Assembly: GCA_903847195.1 (NCBI GenBank)
Contig: CAINCZ010000181.1
Coordinates: 1-22,409 of the forward strand
Length of the DNA: 22,409 nt
Direction: 5' to 3'
Source of the DNA: an uncultured Acidobacteriota bacterium
GTDB lineage: Bacteria; Acidobacteriota; Terriglobia; Terriglobales; CAINCZ01
Part shown: piece by piece, positions 13,650-20,923 of the stretch
Layout of the letters: each line of letters begins with the position of its first letter
Numbering within the stretch: position 1 is the first letter of the stretch
Notes under the pieces: model-generated
What the model was told of the DNA's origin: nothing
Databases searched by the model: none
What the model saw: the letters and a program-made list of their open reading frames with translations, nothing else
Made by a program: the position numbers and the translations under genes

Positions 13650-14894
13650 CTACTGGAGCAGCTTCAGCACGGCCTGCTGCGCCTGGTTCGACTGCGACAT
13701 GGCAGCCATGCCCGTCGAGGTCAGGATGTTGAACTTCGTCATGTCGGCCACGGTCTGGGCCACGTCGGCGGCCATGATGTCGTTCTGGGCGCTCGACAGG
13801 TTCTGGACCTCGGTGTTCATGACGTTGGTGGCAGCGGTGGTCTGGTTGATGGTGGCGCCCAGCGAACCGCGCCAGGCGGCTACGGTCGAGATCGCAGAGT
13901 TGATCTGCGTCAGGGCTGTCGCGGCGTTGGTGGTGCTGGACAGGTCGAGGGCTGAGCCGGCGCCGCCGGTCATCAGACCGGCTACCGTGTCGGTGAAGCC
14001 AGCGGCAGTGCCCGTGGTGGCTGCAGTGATGGCGTTGCCGGCCGTGCCTGCCGTGGAGGCGCTGAATTGCAAGTGGCTCGAAGCGATGGTGGTCACCGAA
14101 ACGTTGGTATTCGCCGCGGTAGCCGCCGAGTACTGGGTGCCGGCCGTGCCGGTGCCATTGACGGCATCGGCCAGGTTCTGCAGAGTGGCAGCGAGGTTAG
14201 CGCCGAGCGCGACGGCATTGGCGGCATTAGCGCCGCCCGTGCCGGCGGCGACGTTCGCTGCGGAGAACATGGTGTACGTCTTGCCGCCGATCGAAACTGT
14301 GTCGGTTGCGCTCAGATTTCCGCTGGCGCTCAGGGTGGCAGTCGCCTTGGTGCCGGCCAAGCCGATGTTGGCGGCCGTCAGGTGGTTAATTGTGATATTG
14401 GTGCTCATGCCGCTGCCGCCGCTGGTGCTGTCGCTCATGAAGATGTTGAGCGAGTTACCGGCGTTGGTGGCGCCGAAGACCTGGTTGCCGTTGAATTTGC
14501 TATTGGTGCCGATGCTGTTGATTTCCGACACGATGGACTGGAATTCGGTGTTGAGCGCGGTCGCCTGCTTGCCGGCGGCGTCGAGGGCGCCGTTGGAGGC
14601 TTCCGTCGCCAGGGTAACGGCGCGGTTGAGCAGCGCGGTAACCTGCGAGAGCGCGCCATCGGCCACCTGCATTTCGCCGATGCCGTTGGAGGCGTTCTGC
14701 GCCGACTGCGTCAGGGCAGCGATGTTGGCCTTCAAGCCGTTGGCTACGGAGAGGCCGGCGGCGTCGTCGGCGCCGGAGTTAATGCGTTGACCCGAAGAGA
14801 GCTGCGTCAGGGTCTTCTGCAGGTTGGCCTGGGTAACGGCCAGCTGATTTTCGGCGGCCATCGCCGAGATGTTGTTCAAGATGCTGAGTGCCAT
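13650..14894 (-). CDS. fliC: Flagellin FliC
   Basis: 414 residues. The D0/D1 N-terminus is fully conserved (MALSILNNISAMAAENQLAVTQANLQ, then LSSGQRINSGADDAAGLSVANGLKA near residues 32-55), as is the C-terminus (VQNLSSAQNDIMAADVAQTVADMTKFNILTSTGMAAMSQSNQAQQAVLKLLQ). The middle (about 130-310) is the surface-exposed variable part; residues about 196-305 contain a TVSIGGKTYTMF...ALGANLAATLQNLADAVNGTGTAGTQYS module. AAGGAGA (on the minus strand, near 14902) is a strong ribosome site, and a sigma-28 promoter lies about 180 bases upstream. No other flagellin is in the window. Confidence 0.96.
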   Translation of the reverse strand: MALSILNNISAMAAENQLAVTQANLQKTLTQLSSGQRINSGADDAAGLSVANGLKANIAALTQSAQNASNGIGEMQVADGALSQVTALLNRAVTLATEASNGALDAAGKQATALNTEFQSIVSEINSIGTNSKFNGNQVFGATNAGNSLNIFMSDSTSGGSGMSTNITINHLTAANIGLAGTKATATLSASGNLSATDTVSIGGKTYTMFSAANVAAGTGGANAANAVALGANLAATLQNLADAVNGTGTAGTQYSAATAANTNVSVTTIASSHLQFSASTAGTAGNAITAATTGTAAGFTDTVAGLMTGGAGSALDLSSTTNAATALTQINSAISTVAAWRGSLGATINQTTAATNVMNTEVQNLSSAQNDIMAADVAQTVADMTKFNILTSTGMAAMSQSNQAQQAVLKLLQ

Positions 14895-15015
14895 GGTAAA
14901 TCTCCTTTATGTTTGGCCTGCGCCGAAGCGGGAGCTTTCCGGTTACTGGTTGCCACTTCGCGCAAGAGTTGGTTGAGTCCTTCTTCTTAGGTGTCCGCTA
15001 TATTTCCATCCTTCC

Positions 15016-15060
15016 GGTTCCGCCGCAGAGGCTTGTTTCGGCCGCGCTGGCGCCGGAACC
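15016..15060 (-). promoter_or_regulatory. Inverted repeat in the long fliC leader
   Basis: GGTTCCG at 15016-15022 and CGGAACC at 15054-15060 are exact inverted copies 31 bases apart, within the predicted 5' leader of fliC (about 15075 to 14895). An RNA hairpin here could affect message stability or translation. Only pairing was checked by eye; no known leader family was recognised. Confidence 0.35.
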
Positions 15061-15081
15061 AACCGCTGTGCTCCAAACGTG

Positions 15082-15108
15082 GTATCGGCGGCTTGGCGGG
15101 GGACTTTA
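15082..15108 (-). promoter_or_regulatory. Sigma-28 (FliA-type) promoter of fliC
   Basis: On the minus strand TAAAGTCC starts at 15108 and GCCGATAC ends at 15082, with exactly 15 bases between TAAA and GCCGATAC. The match to the flagellar sigma-28 consensus TAAAGTTT-N11-GCCGATAA is 13 of 16. The predicted start near 15075 gives a leader of about 180 bases before the fliC ATG. Confidence 0.8.
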
Positions 15109-15134
15109 GTAACGGGTCGCAAATTGTAATGGGT

Positions 15135-15162
15135 TGAAGATTTGAGCCGTAGCCGCCGATAC
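15135..15162 (+). promoter_or_regulatory. Sigma-28 (FliA-type) promoter of flbD
   Basis: TGAAGATT at 15135-15142 and GCCGATAC at 15155-15162, with 16 bases between TGAA and GCCGATAC. The -10 octamer is identical to that of the divergent fliC promoter. The predicted start (about 15169) leaves a short leader with the ribosome site GGGAG just before ATG 15182. Confidence 0.65.
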
Positions 15163-15181
15163 AACCTGCGGGAGATAACGC

Positions 15182-15433
15182 ATGATCCATCTGACCCGAA
15201 TTGATGGCCAGCGCTTCGCCGTCAACTGCGACCTGCTGAAGTTCGTGGAGCGCGCCCCTGACACGGTGGTCACGCTGGTTACGGGCGAACGCATTGAAGT
15301 GAAAGAGAGCACTCAGGAGGTGCTCGACCTGGTGCTGGACTTCCGGCGCTCGATCGTGGCGCACCTGAGCCTGGCCGCGCGGCTGGCGTCCTACAACCCC
15401 GGCGCGGACGGGCAGGAGCGGCGGCCGGAGTAA
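15182..15433 (+). CDS. flbD: Flagellar protein FlbD/SwrD
   Basis: 83 residues matching the FlbD/SwrD family: MIHLTRIDGQRFAVNCDLLKFVERAPDTVVTLVTGERIEVKES, close to the pattern M-I-x-L-T-R-x-x-G-x-x-x-x-x-N-x-D-L-I-x-x-I-E-x-x-P-D-T-x-I-T-L-x-x-G. SwrD in Bacillus raises motor power; the role elsewhere is little studied. This is not the Caulobacter response regulator also called FlbD. GGGAG lies at 15170-15174. Its sigma-28 promoter and position opposite fliC place it in the late flagellar class. The 20 C-terminal residues (SYNPGADGQERRPE and upstream) extend beyond the usual core. Confidence 0.88.
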   Translation: MIHLTRIDGQRFAVNCDLLKFVERAPDTVVTLVTGERIEVKESTQEVLDLVLDFRRSIVAHLSLAARLASYNPGADGQERRPE

Positions 15434-15452
15434 ATAAGTAAAGGAAGATAGA

Positions 15453-15492
15453 CGGCCGCCGCCCGGCGCGACCAGCAAGGAGGGGGCGGCCG
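15453..15492 (+). promoter_or_regulatory. Inverted repeat before the PilZ gene
   Basis: CGGCCGCC (15453-15460) and GGCGGCCG (15485-15492) are exact inverted copies. The 24-base loop contains AAGGAGG (15477-15483), the possible ribosome site for the upstream GTG at 15493. The structure may steer translation to the GTG at 15526, or attenuate read-through from flbD. Confidence 0.4.
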
Positions 15493-15525
15493 GTGCGTTC
15501 GGCTTTCACGGACAGGGAGGTCCAC

Positions 15526-15891
15526 GTGAGCACTCCTCGCAAACCTTTTGAAATCGGCGCTACGCCAACAATTCTTCCGGGCGTGGAAAAAAGCGGATTG
15601 CTCCTGCCGTACGAAGATCCCCAGGAGCGGCGCAAATGGGAGCGGGTGCCGACGTCGATCCCGGTGCGGCTGCGCAAGTTCGAGCCGATGAGCTGGCGCC
15701 AGGGCCTGTGCCTTGACGTGAGTGACGGCGGGCTCGGATTGCAGACGCTCGAGCCGCTCGCCCTGGGTGAACTGGTCGAACTGGAACTGCTCGGTCCTGA
15801 CGGAACGGTGCACGTGTGCGGAAGAATCGTGCATCGTTTCGGCCATCGATACGGCCTAGCCTACCTGGGGATGTCGCGCCTGCGGAAGTAG
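15526..15891 (+). CDS. PilZ domain protein (probable c-di-GMP receptor)
   Basis: 121 residues from GTG 15526, with AGGGAGG at 15514-15520 five bases upstream. A second candidate start, GTG 15493, would add 11 residues and has AAGGAGG inside a hairpin. Both PilZ motifs are present: R-x3-R (RKWER) and D/N-x-S-x2-G (DVSDGGLGL), followed by the beta-barrel pattern LALGELVELELLGPDGTVHVCGRIVHRFGHRYGLAYLGM. The family binds cyclic di-GMP, and small PilZ proteins such as YcgR-type brakes slow the motor. Position after flbD and beside fliC suggests a motility role. A short N-terminal extension before the first motif is not a known domain. Confidence 0.87.
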   Translation: MSTPRKPFEIGATPTILPGVEKSGLLLPYEDPQERRKWERVPTSIPVRLRKFEPMSWRQGLCLDVSDGGLGLQTLEPLALGELVELELLGPDGTVHVCGRIVHRFGHRYGLAYLGMSRLRK

Positions 15892-16000
15892 GCGCGGCCC
15901 CACCTGCCGCGAGAATCCAGCTAAATATGAGAAGAGAACGCGACCGGCTCGCGCTGCCCAGCGCCAGGACCGGCGCGGCGCGCGTTTTGCGATGAGACGC

Positions 16001-16036
16001 AAAAACAACGCCCCTCCCTGCAAGCAGGAAGGGGCG
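16001..16036 (-). terminator. Rho-independent terminator after the cyclase gene
   Basis: On the minus strand a long GC-rich stem (CGCCCCTTCCTGC with GCAGGGAGGGGCG, 16009-16036, one mismatch, 2-base loop) is followed by TTGTTTTT (16001-16008). It begins 20 bases after the stop of the cyclase gene. The hairpin has no T-run on the plus strand. The rest of the gap back to 15892 holds no gene. Confidence 0.85.
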
Positions 16037-16056
16037 AAGAGTATAGGCGGAACCGA

Positions 16057-16986
16057 TTACATGGCTCCGTAGGTGTAGAGGCGCGGCTCGGCCGGGACCA
16101 GGTCCTTCTCGTCGATTTCGGCAGCGACGCGAACCATGGAGCCGTCGCCCAGGTGCCAGCGGATGGGGAGGGCGAAGAAGCGGAAGCGCTTGCCCTTCAC
16201 CTTGTCCAGATCGCCGCCCAGATTCTCGACGCCGACGATGCCGTTGCCCAGCATGAGCTTGTGGCAGGGCTCCCAGGTGCCGTAACAGCCGATGGCTTCC
16301 AGGTGTCCGAACTTCTTGTTGTACTTTGCCTGGCCGTGGATCTTGATGAAGAGATCCTTGTCGAATTCGGCATAGGCTTCCTCGCCGAACTTCTCGATGT
16401 ACTCCTGGCAGAGGGTCTTGCCGGTGAAGCCTTCGAGCATCATGCGGGTGCCGTTGTTGCCCATGGAGGTGTGCAGCGGGTGATCCAGCGCCTGCTGGTC
16501 CATGGCGACGCACTTGACCTGCTGCCTGACGAACCAGTCGCCGGCTTCGACGCCGCAACCGAGCGAGTAGTGGTAGTACTCTTTGCTGTCGTCAAACTTG
16601 CGGTGCATGCCAGTGTTGAGGCAAAGGACCATGCCCTTGAGCTCGGAGGTCTTCATGCCGGCGCGGGCAACGGCGTCTTCGAGGTCGGCGACGGTGGTCA
16701 GGCGCCAGGGCGCGGTCTTAACATCCAGGCAAACGGCGTCGCCGCAATAGGCGTCAACCGGAAGCTCGTGGGAATAGAGGGCGCGGCGGCCGTCAAACAT
16801 GCGTTCCATGACGTGGCGGGGAGCGTCGGCGTGGGTGCCGGTGTGCATGGTGCACTTGATCGTCTGGGTGAGCACGCCGCCCTTGGCCATGCTGTGCATG
16901 GGGGCGATCTCAGGCTTGCTGAAATAGGGCCACAGGGGCATATCGCCAAAGAACGGGTGGCTCAGATCGACAAAAACTTTACCCAT
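16057..16986 (-). CDS. Cyclase-family (PF04199-type) metal-dependent hydrolase
   Basis: 309 residues. The metal site motif H-x-G-T-H-x-D-x-P-x-H is complete as HTGTHADAPRH (H48, H52, D54, H58), and the N-terminus DLSHPFFGDMPLWP matches the usual start of the family (as in bacterial kynurenine formamidase). The protein is longer than typical members (about 210-260 residues), with an extra Cys-containing stretch (residues about 165-260). Members hydrolyse cyclic amides, lactones or diketones; the substrate here is unknown. AGGAGG lies five bases before the ATG and a terminator follows the gene. The neighbouring permease and molybdenum enzyme suggest a catabolic module. Kynurenine formamidase itself is less likely because no tryptophan-pathway gene is near. 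Confidence 0.85.
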   Translation of the reverse strand: MGKVFVDLSHPFFGDMPLWPYFSKPEIAPMHSMAKGGVLTQTIKCTMHTGTHADAPRHVMERMFDGRRALYSHELPVDAYCGDAVCLDVKTAPWRLTTVADLEDAVARAGMKTSELKGMVLCLNTGMHRKFDDSKEYYHYSLGCGVEAGDWFVRQQVKCVAMDQQALDHPLHTSMGNNGTRMMLEGFTGKTLCQEYIEKFGEEAYAEFDKDLFIKIHGQAKYNKKFGHLEAIGCYGTWEPCHKLMLGNGIVGVENLGGDLDKVKGKRFRFFALPIRWHLGDGSMVRVAAEIDEKDLVPAEPRLYTYGAM

Positions 16987-17282
16987 TGGTTCCTCCTGGG
17001 AAATCGGGTGTGATGATGAAATTTATCGGCATAGTGCCAAAACACGACCAAGCGGCTCGCTGGGGTCGGTATGAAAACGAAGTCCTTTCCGCCCGGTGAG
17101 GAAGCGGAAGAGTAAGTCAATGGCTGCTGCTCTTACTTAGTAAAAATCGTACTCCGTCGGCGCGGGCATGGTCAAGCTTTTCGGGCACGCGGGGCAGAGG
17201 CGCGGACCAATAAGGCGAAGGACTTAGGCCGAGCTGCGCACCGGCAGTCTCGCAAAATGCGGGCATTCGCACGGCCACTCGT

Positions 17283-18080
17283 CTACGCGTATACCTTCCA
17301 GAAGAAATAGATCGAAATGGCGAATCCGGAGAACATGACGAATCCACGGACGTAGCGGGCGTTGATCCGGAGCGAATAGGCAGCGCCGAAGTAGCCGCCG
17401 GCGGCGGCGAACAGCATCATGATGAGGCCTTCGCGCCAGTGGATGGCGTGGGCGAGGATGAAGGTGACGACGGCGACGCAATTGGCGACCAGGTTGGAGA
17501 GCACCTTGATGGCGTTCATCTGGTGGATGCCGCTGACGTTGCTGAGCACCGAGAGCACCGAGATGATCAGGAATCCCGCACCGGCGCCAAAGTAGCCGAT
17601 GTAGAAGCAGACGGCGGTGAGGGCCAGCACCAGCTTCCAGGTGAGGTGGTCGACGGGCTTGCCCTGATGGGAGGCAAACATCCGGTCGAGCCAGCGCCTA
17701 GCCAGGCTGCTAAGGGAGAACATGACGGTGCCGAACAGCAGCAGCCAGGGGACGAGCGCGAGAAACGTCTCCTGCTTCGTGTGCAACAGCGTGATGGCGC
17801 CGGCGACGCCGCCGACGGCCGCCATAATCACGATCGGAACCAGCAGACGGCGCACGGTGGCCAACTCGCGGCGGAAGGCAAAGATGGCGGCAATCTGACC
17901 GGGCCACAGCGCGACGGTCGAGGTGGCGTTGGCGTTCACCGGGGGCAGGCCGAAGCCCAGCAGGGTGGGGAAAGAGAAGAACGAACCGCCCCCGGCCATG
18001 GAGTTCAACGCGCCGGCAAAGAAAGCCACGCCGGCAAGTGGCGCGTAGCGTATGGCGGTGGCGGCGATGGTTGCGAACAT
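17283..18080 (-). CDS. TauE/SafE family membrane permease
   Basis: 265 residues from ATG 18080; a longer frame to 18176 is open but adds a basic, non-family stretch. The N-terminus has the family signature FFAGALNSMAGGGSFFSFPTLLGFGLPPVNANATSTVALWPGQ (residues 21-62) and a second half with GYFGAGAGFLIISVLSVL, as expected for a two-repeat transporter. About eight hydrophobic segments are visible. The family exports or takes up small anions such as sulfite, sulfoacetate and other organic acids. The substrate is not evident. The gene is divergent from the molybdenum enzyme and upstream of the cyclase with a 296-base gap, so the cyclase may have its own promoter. Confidence 0.87.
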   Translation of the reverse strand: MFATIAATAIRYAPLAGVAFFAGALNSMAGGGSFFSFPTLLGFGLPPVNANATSTVALWPGQIAAIFAFRRELATVRRLLVPIVIMAAVGGVAGAITLLHTKQETFLALVPWLLLFGTVMFSLSSLARRWLDRMFASHQGKPVDHLTWKLVLALTAVCFYIGYFGAGAGFLIISVLSVLSNVSGIHQMNAIKVLSNLVANCVAVVTFILAHAIHWREGLIMMLFAAAGGYFGAAYSLRINARYVRGFVMFSGFAISIYFFWKVYA

Positions 18081-18148
18081 GAAGCCCAAGACCTCGCTGG
18101 GTGCCGGGTAGCACCGTGAAGCTAAGTATAGATGCTTAATCCTGGAAC

Positions 18149-18190
18149 GCACGCTGCGCGCTGGTGCCAATCGCACCAGCGCCTGCGTGC
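18149..18190. promoter_or_regulatory. Large dyad between the permease and the oxidoreductase
   Basis: A 10-base-pair perfect inverted repeat, GCGCTGGTGC (18158-18167) with GCACCAGCGC (18173-18182), has a 5-base centre. It is flanked by a second arm pair, GCACGC (18149-18154) with GCGTGC (18185-18190), after a 3/2-base internal gap. It lies 15 bases upstream of the -35 of the predicted plus-strand promoter. This is a plausible operator for a dimeric regulator of both divergent genes, or a leader hairpin for the permease. Confidence 0.5.
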
Positions 18191-18205
18191 TGCCGTGGAA
18201 TTTGC

Positions 18206-18234
18206 TTGACCGGATTTTCAGGGAGACCTATTGT
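18206..18234 (+). promoter_or_regulatory. Sigma-70-like promoter of the oxidoreductase operon
   Basis: TTGACC (18206-18211) and TATTGT (18229-18234) are separated by 17 bases. The -35 has 5 of 6 and the -10 has 4 of 6 consensus positions. The predicted start is near 18241, giving a leader of about 90 bases. The dyad at 18149-18190 lies just upstream. Confidence 0.5.
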
Positions 18235-18329
18235 TCGGGGACGCCGGAAAGAGTGGCTTGGCCGGGTGGCAAAGTCGTGCGGCGGGTTGCGCTTAAGCCT
18301 GAGAGTACAACAGGCCAAAGGAGATGGAG

Positions 18330-20582
18330 ATGGGGCGGGAGAAGGGTACGGAGGTCTTCCGGACGGTCGCGTGGTCGGCCGGACCGGGATGTCATGGCAA
18401 TTGCGGGCAACTGCTCCACGTCAAGGACGGCAAGGTGGTTCGCGTGGAAGGCGACGAAAACCATCCGTGGAACCAGGGGCGGTCGTGTCCTCGTGCATTG
18501 GCGATGACGCAGTACATGTATCACCCGGACCGCGTGACGATGCCGCTCAAGCGAGTGGGCGCGCGCGGTGAAGGCAAGTTTGAGCCGATCTCGTGGGACG
18601 AGGCGTTTGACCTGTGCGAAGACAGGCTGCGCGATATCCGCGACAAACACGGCGCCGAGTCGGTGATCTTCTGCCAGGGCACGGGACGCGACATCGGTGG
18701 TCCGATATCGTTCCTTGCCTACAGCTTCGGCAGCCCCAACTGGTGCCAGCTGGGACTCTCGGGGCAGTCGTGCTACACGCCGCGACTGTGCGCGATGAAA
18801 TCGATAATGGGCGACTTCTGCGTGCTGGATGCTTCGCAGTTCCTGGAGAAGCGCTACGCGGATCCGCAATACAAGTTCCCGAAGGTGATCATGGTGTGGG
18901 CGCAGAATCCGCCCTCGACGTGCCCGGACGCCTTCTTCGGCCACTGGATTGTGGACTGCATGAAGCAGGGCGGCTCGGAGATCATCAGCGTGGACCCGCG
19001 TTACACGTGGATGTCCACCCGCGCCAAGCATCACCTGCAGATTCGTCCCGGCACCGACGCCGCGCTGGCGCTCGGCATGATGAACGTAATCATCAACGAG
19101 GGCATTTACGACAAGGAATTCGTCGAGAAATACACCTCCGGCTTCGACCAATTGAAGGAGCGGGTGCAGAAGTACTCGCCGCGCGAAGTCAGCGAGATCA
19201 CGTGGATTCCCGCGCAGAAGATCGTGGATGCGGCGCGGCTGTACGCGACGGCCAAGCCGGCGGCTCTGCACTGGGGCGTGCCGGTGGACATGGCTCCCGA
19301 TGGCACGGCGGTGGCGCAGGCGATCCTTTGCCTGTGGACGATTACGGGCAACATCGACCAGCCCGGCGGCAACGTGATTGCGCGTCCGGCGTATGGCGTG
19401 AGCACCTACCCGTGGACGACGGAAGAACTGGTTGAGCTATACGGCAAGGACCTGGTGGCGCAGTTGGGGAAGAACCGCATCGGAGCCGACAAGTATCCGA
19501 TGGTGAAGAACTTCCGCGGCTGGGCGCAGCCGGACATGGCCATCGATCAGATTTTCGACGGCAACCCTTATCCGATCAAGGCAGCGTGGATTCAGACCTG
19601 CAACATCGTGGCCGGGCAGGCGGCGCGGGCACGCTTCCACTACGAGGCGCTCAAGAAGCTCGACTTCGTGGTGGTGGTGGACCTGTTCCATAATCCGACC
19701 TCGATGGCGCTGGCCGATGTGTTCCTGCCGGCGGCGACCTTCCCCGAGAAGGACAGCTTCCGCTCGTGGTGGGCGCCGATGGGGGTGACGCAGAAGGTGG
19801 TCGAAGTCGGCGAGTGCCGGAGCGACTTCGAGATCAATCTGGAGATCGCCAAGCGGTTCAATCCTGAAGTGGCGAAGAAGTTTCCGACGGTGAAAGACGT
19901 CATCAACACGCGGCTGGCGCCTTCGGGCAAGACGCACGAACAGATCGTCAAGGAGGGCGGCTGGTCGATGCCTCCGGAGGGACAGTATCGTCCGTACCGG
20001 CGGCACGAGCGCGGGCTGCTCCGCGCCGACGGCAAGCCGGGGTTCAACACGGCGTCGGGCAAGGTGGAGCTTTACTCAAAAGTGTATGAGGGCTGGGGGC
20101 TTGATCCGCTGCCTTATTACAAGGAACCGGCGCAGAGTCCGACGGCGACGCCCGAGCTGTGGGAGAAGTATCCGCTGATCATGATCTCGGGCACGCGGAG
20201 CCCGCTGTTCTTCCACTCCGAGCACCGGAATATTCCGTGGCTGCGCGAGAAGATGCCGGAGCCGCTGGTGGACATCCATCCGGATACCGCCAAGGAACTG
20301 GGCGTGTATGACGGCGAGTGGGTCCATCTGGAGAACGACATGGGCAAGGTGCGGCGCAAGGTGCGGATCAGCCTCACCGTCCACCCGAAGATGGTCAACA
20401 CCATGCACGGCTGGTGGAAGCCGGAAGAGGATGGCCGCGAGCCCAACCTGTTCGGCGCCTGGAAGTACCAGATCAACCAGATCGTGCCCGGACCGCAGGA
20501 CAGCGTGTCGGGCTTTGGCGGCGGGCAGTACAAGACCACGCTGGTCAAGGTATCGAAAATGAAGGAAGGGGAGGCCGGCTAA
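18330..20582 (+). CDS. Molybdopterin oxidoreductase, acetylene-hydratase-like branch
   Basis: 750 residues from ATG 18330, chosen because AAGGAG (18317-18322) is 7 bases upstream; ATG 18324 is too close. It is a DMSO-reductase-superfamily protein. The N-terminus GCHGNCGQLLHVKDGKVVRVEG...GRSCPRA gives three cluster cysteines (C21, C25, C53); the first Cys of the usual C-x2-C-x3-C is Gly18. The metal ligand is probably C148 in GQSCYTPR. Other family blocks include GSPNW, YDKEFVEKYTSGFDQLKERV and the C-terminal SGKVELYS...LDPLPYY, which resemble acetylene hydratase as I recall it. In that enzyme the catalytic Asp follows the second Cys; here that residue is His22. No signal peptide is present, so it is cytoplasmic. 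The reaction is unknown. Confidence 0.85.
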   Translation: MGREKGTEVFRTVAWSAGPGCHGNCGQLLHVKDGKVVRVEGDENHPWNQGRSCPRALAMTQYMYHPDRVTMPLKRVGARGEGKFEPISWDEAFDLCEDRLRDIRDKHGAESVIFCQGTGRDIGGPISFLAYSFGSPNWCQLGLSGQSCYTPRLCAMKSIMGDFCVLDASQFLEKRYADPQYKFPKVIMVWAQNPPSTCPDAFFGHWIVDCMKQGGSEIISVDPRYTWMSTRAKHHLQIRPGTDAALALGMMNVIINEGIYDKEFVEKYTSGFDQLKERVQKYSPREVSEITWIPAQKIVDAARLYATAKPAALHWGVPVDMAPDGTAVAQAILCLWTITGNIDQPGGNVIARPAYGVSTYPWTTEELVELYGKDLVAQLGKNRIGADKYPMVKNFRGWAQPDMAIDQIFDGNPYPIKAAWIQTCNIVAGQAARARFHYEALKKLDFVVVVDLFHNPTSMALADVFLPAATFPEKDSFRSWWAPMGVTQKVVEVGECRSDFEINLEIAKRFNPEVAKKFPTVKDVINTRLAPSGKTHEQIVKEGGWSMPPEGQYRPYRRHERGLLRADGKPGFNTASGKVELYSKVYEGWGLDPLPYYKEPAQSPTATPELWEKYPLIMISGTRSPLFFHSEHRNIPWLREKMPEPLVDIHPDTAKELGVYDGEWVHLENDMGKVRRKVRISLTVHPKMVNTMHGWWKPEEDGREPNLFGAWKYQINQIVPGPQDSVSGFGGGQYKTTLVKVSKMKEGEAG

Positions 20583-20584
20583 CC

Positions 20585-20923
20585 ATGGCGCAGAACGGAC
20601 TGCTGATTGAATACGATTTCTGTACCGGCTGTTTCAGCTGCGAAGTAGCTTGCCAGCAGGAACACGATCATCCGGTGGGACAGTGCGGGATCAAAATTGC
20701 CGAGTTTGTGATGCAGACGGGCAAGGCTGACCACCCGGTGGCGATCGATTACGTGCCGGTGCCGACCGACTTGTGCGACCTGTGCGCGGCGCGCACGGCC
20801 GCGGGCGGACAGCCGACCTGCGTGAAGCACTGCCAGGCGGCTTGCATGCACTATGGCCCGGTGGAAGAACTGGTGAAGATCATGGCGCGGAAGCCGAAGA
20901 CGGTGCTGTTCCGGCCGAGGTAG
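20585..20923 (+). CDS. Small two-cluster [4Fe-4S] ferredoxin-type subunit
   Basis: 112 residues. The first cysteine group is CTGCFSCEVAC (C-x2-C-x2-C-x3-C, residues 13-23) and the second is C-x2-C-x11-C-x3-C near the middle (CDLC...CVKHC). This arrangement resembles the electron-transfer subunit of DMSO reductase and similar enzymes but is much shorter (those are about 200 residues and hold four clusters). The start codon lies two bases after the oxidoreductase stop, with GGGGAGG upstream, so it is almost certainly its redox partner. An extra Cys (C34) and another near residue 87 may have no cluster role. It ends the operon, and a terminator follows. Confidence 0.88.
   Translation: MAQNGLLIEYDFCTGCFSCEVACQQEHDHPVGQCGIKIAEFVMQTGKADHPVAIDYVPVPTDLCDLCAARTAAGGQPTCVKHCQAACMHYGPVEELVKIMARKPKTVLFRPR

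Noticed and set aside
11855..14990. Long plus-strand frames opposite fliS, fliD and fliC
   Set aside because: They are mirrors of strongly conserved flagellar genes in high-GC DNA. Their Val/Ala/Gly-rich sequences show no domain.
15899..15912. CCCCACCTGCCGCG, similar to the left arm of the intergenic hairpin repeats
   Set aside because: No matching right arm follows, so it is at most a remnant.
17023..17030. A perfect GCCGATAA on the minus strand upstream of the cyclase gene
   Set aside because: No TAAA-like -35 lies 14-17 bases before it, so it is not supported as a sigma-28 promoter.
18081..18176. N-terminal extension of the TauE/SafE frame
   Set aside because: It is a basic, non-hydrophobic stretch covering the dyad region. 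The family fold begins after ATG 18080.
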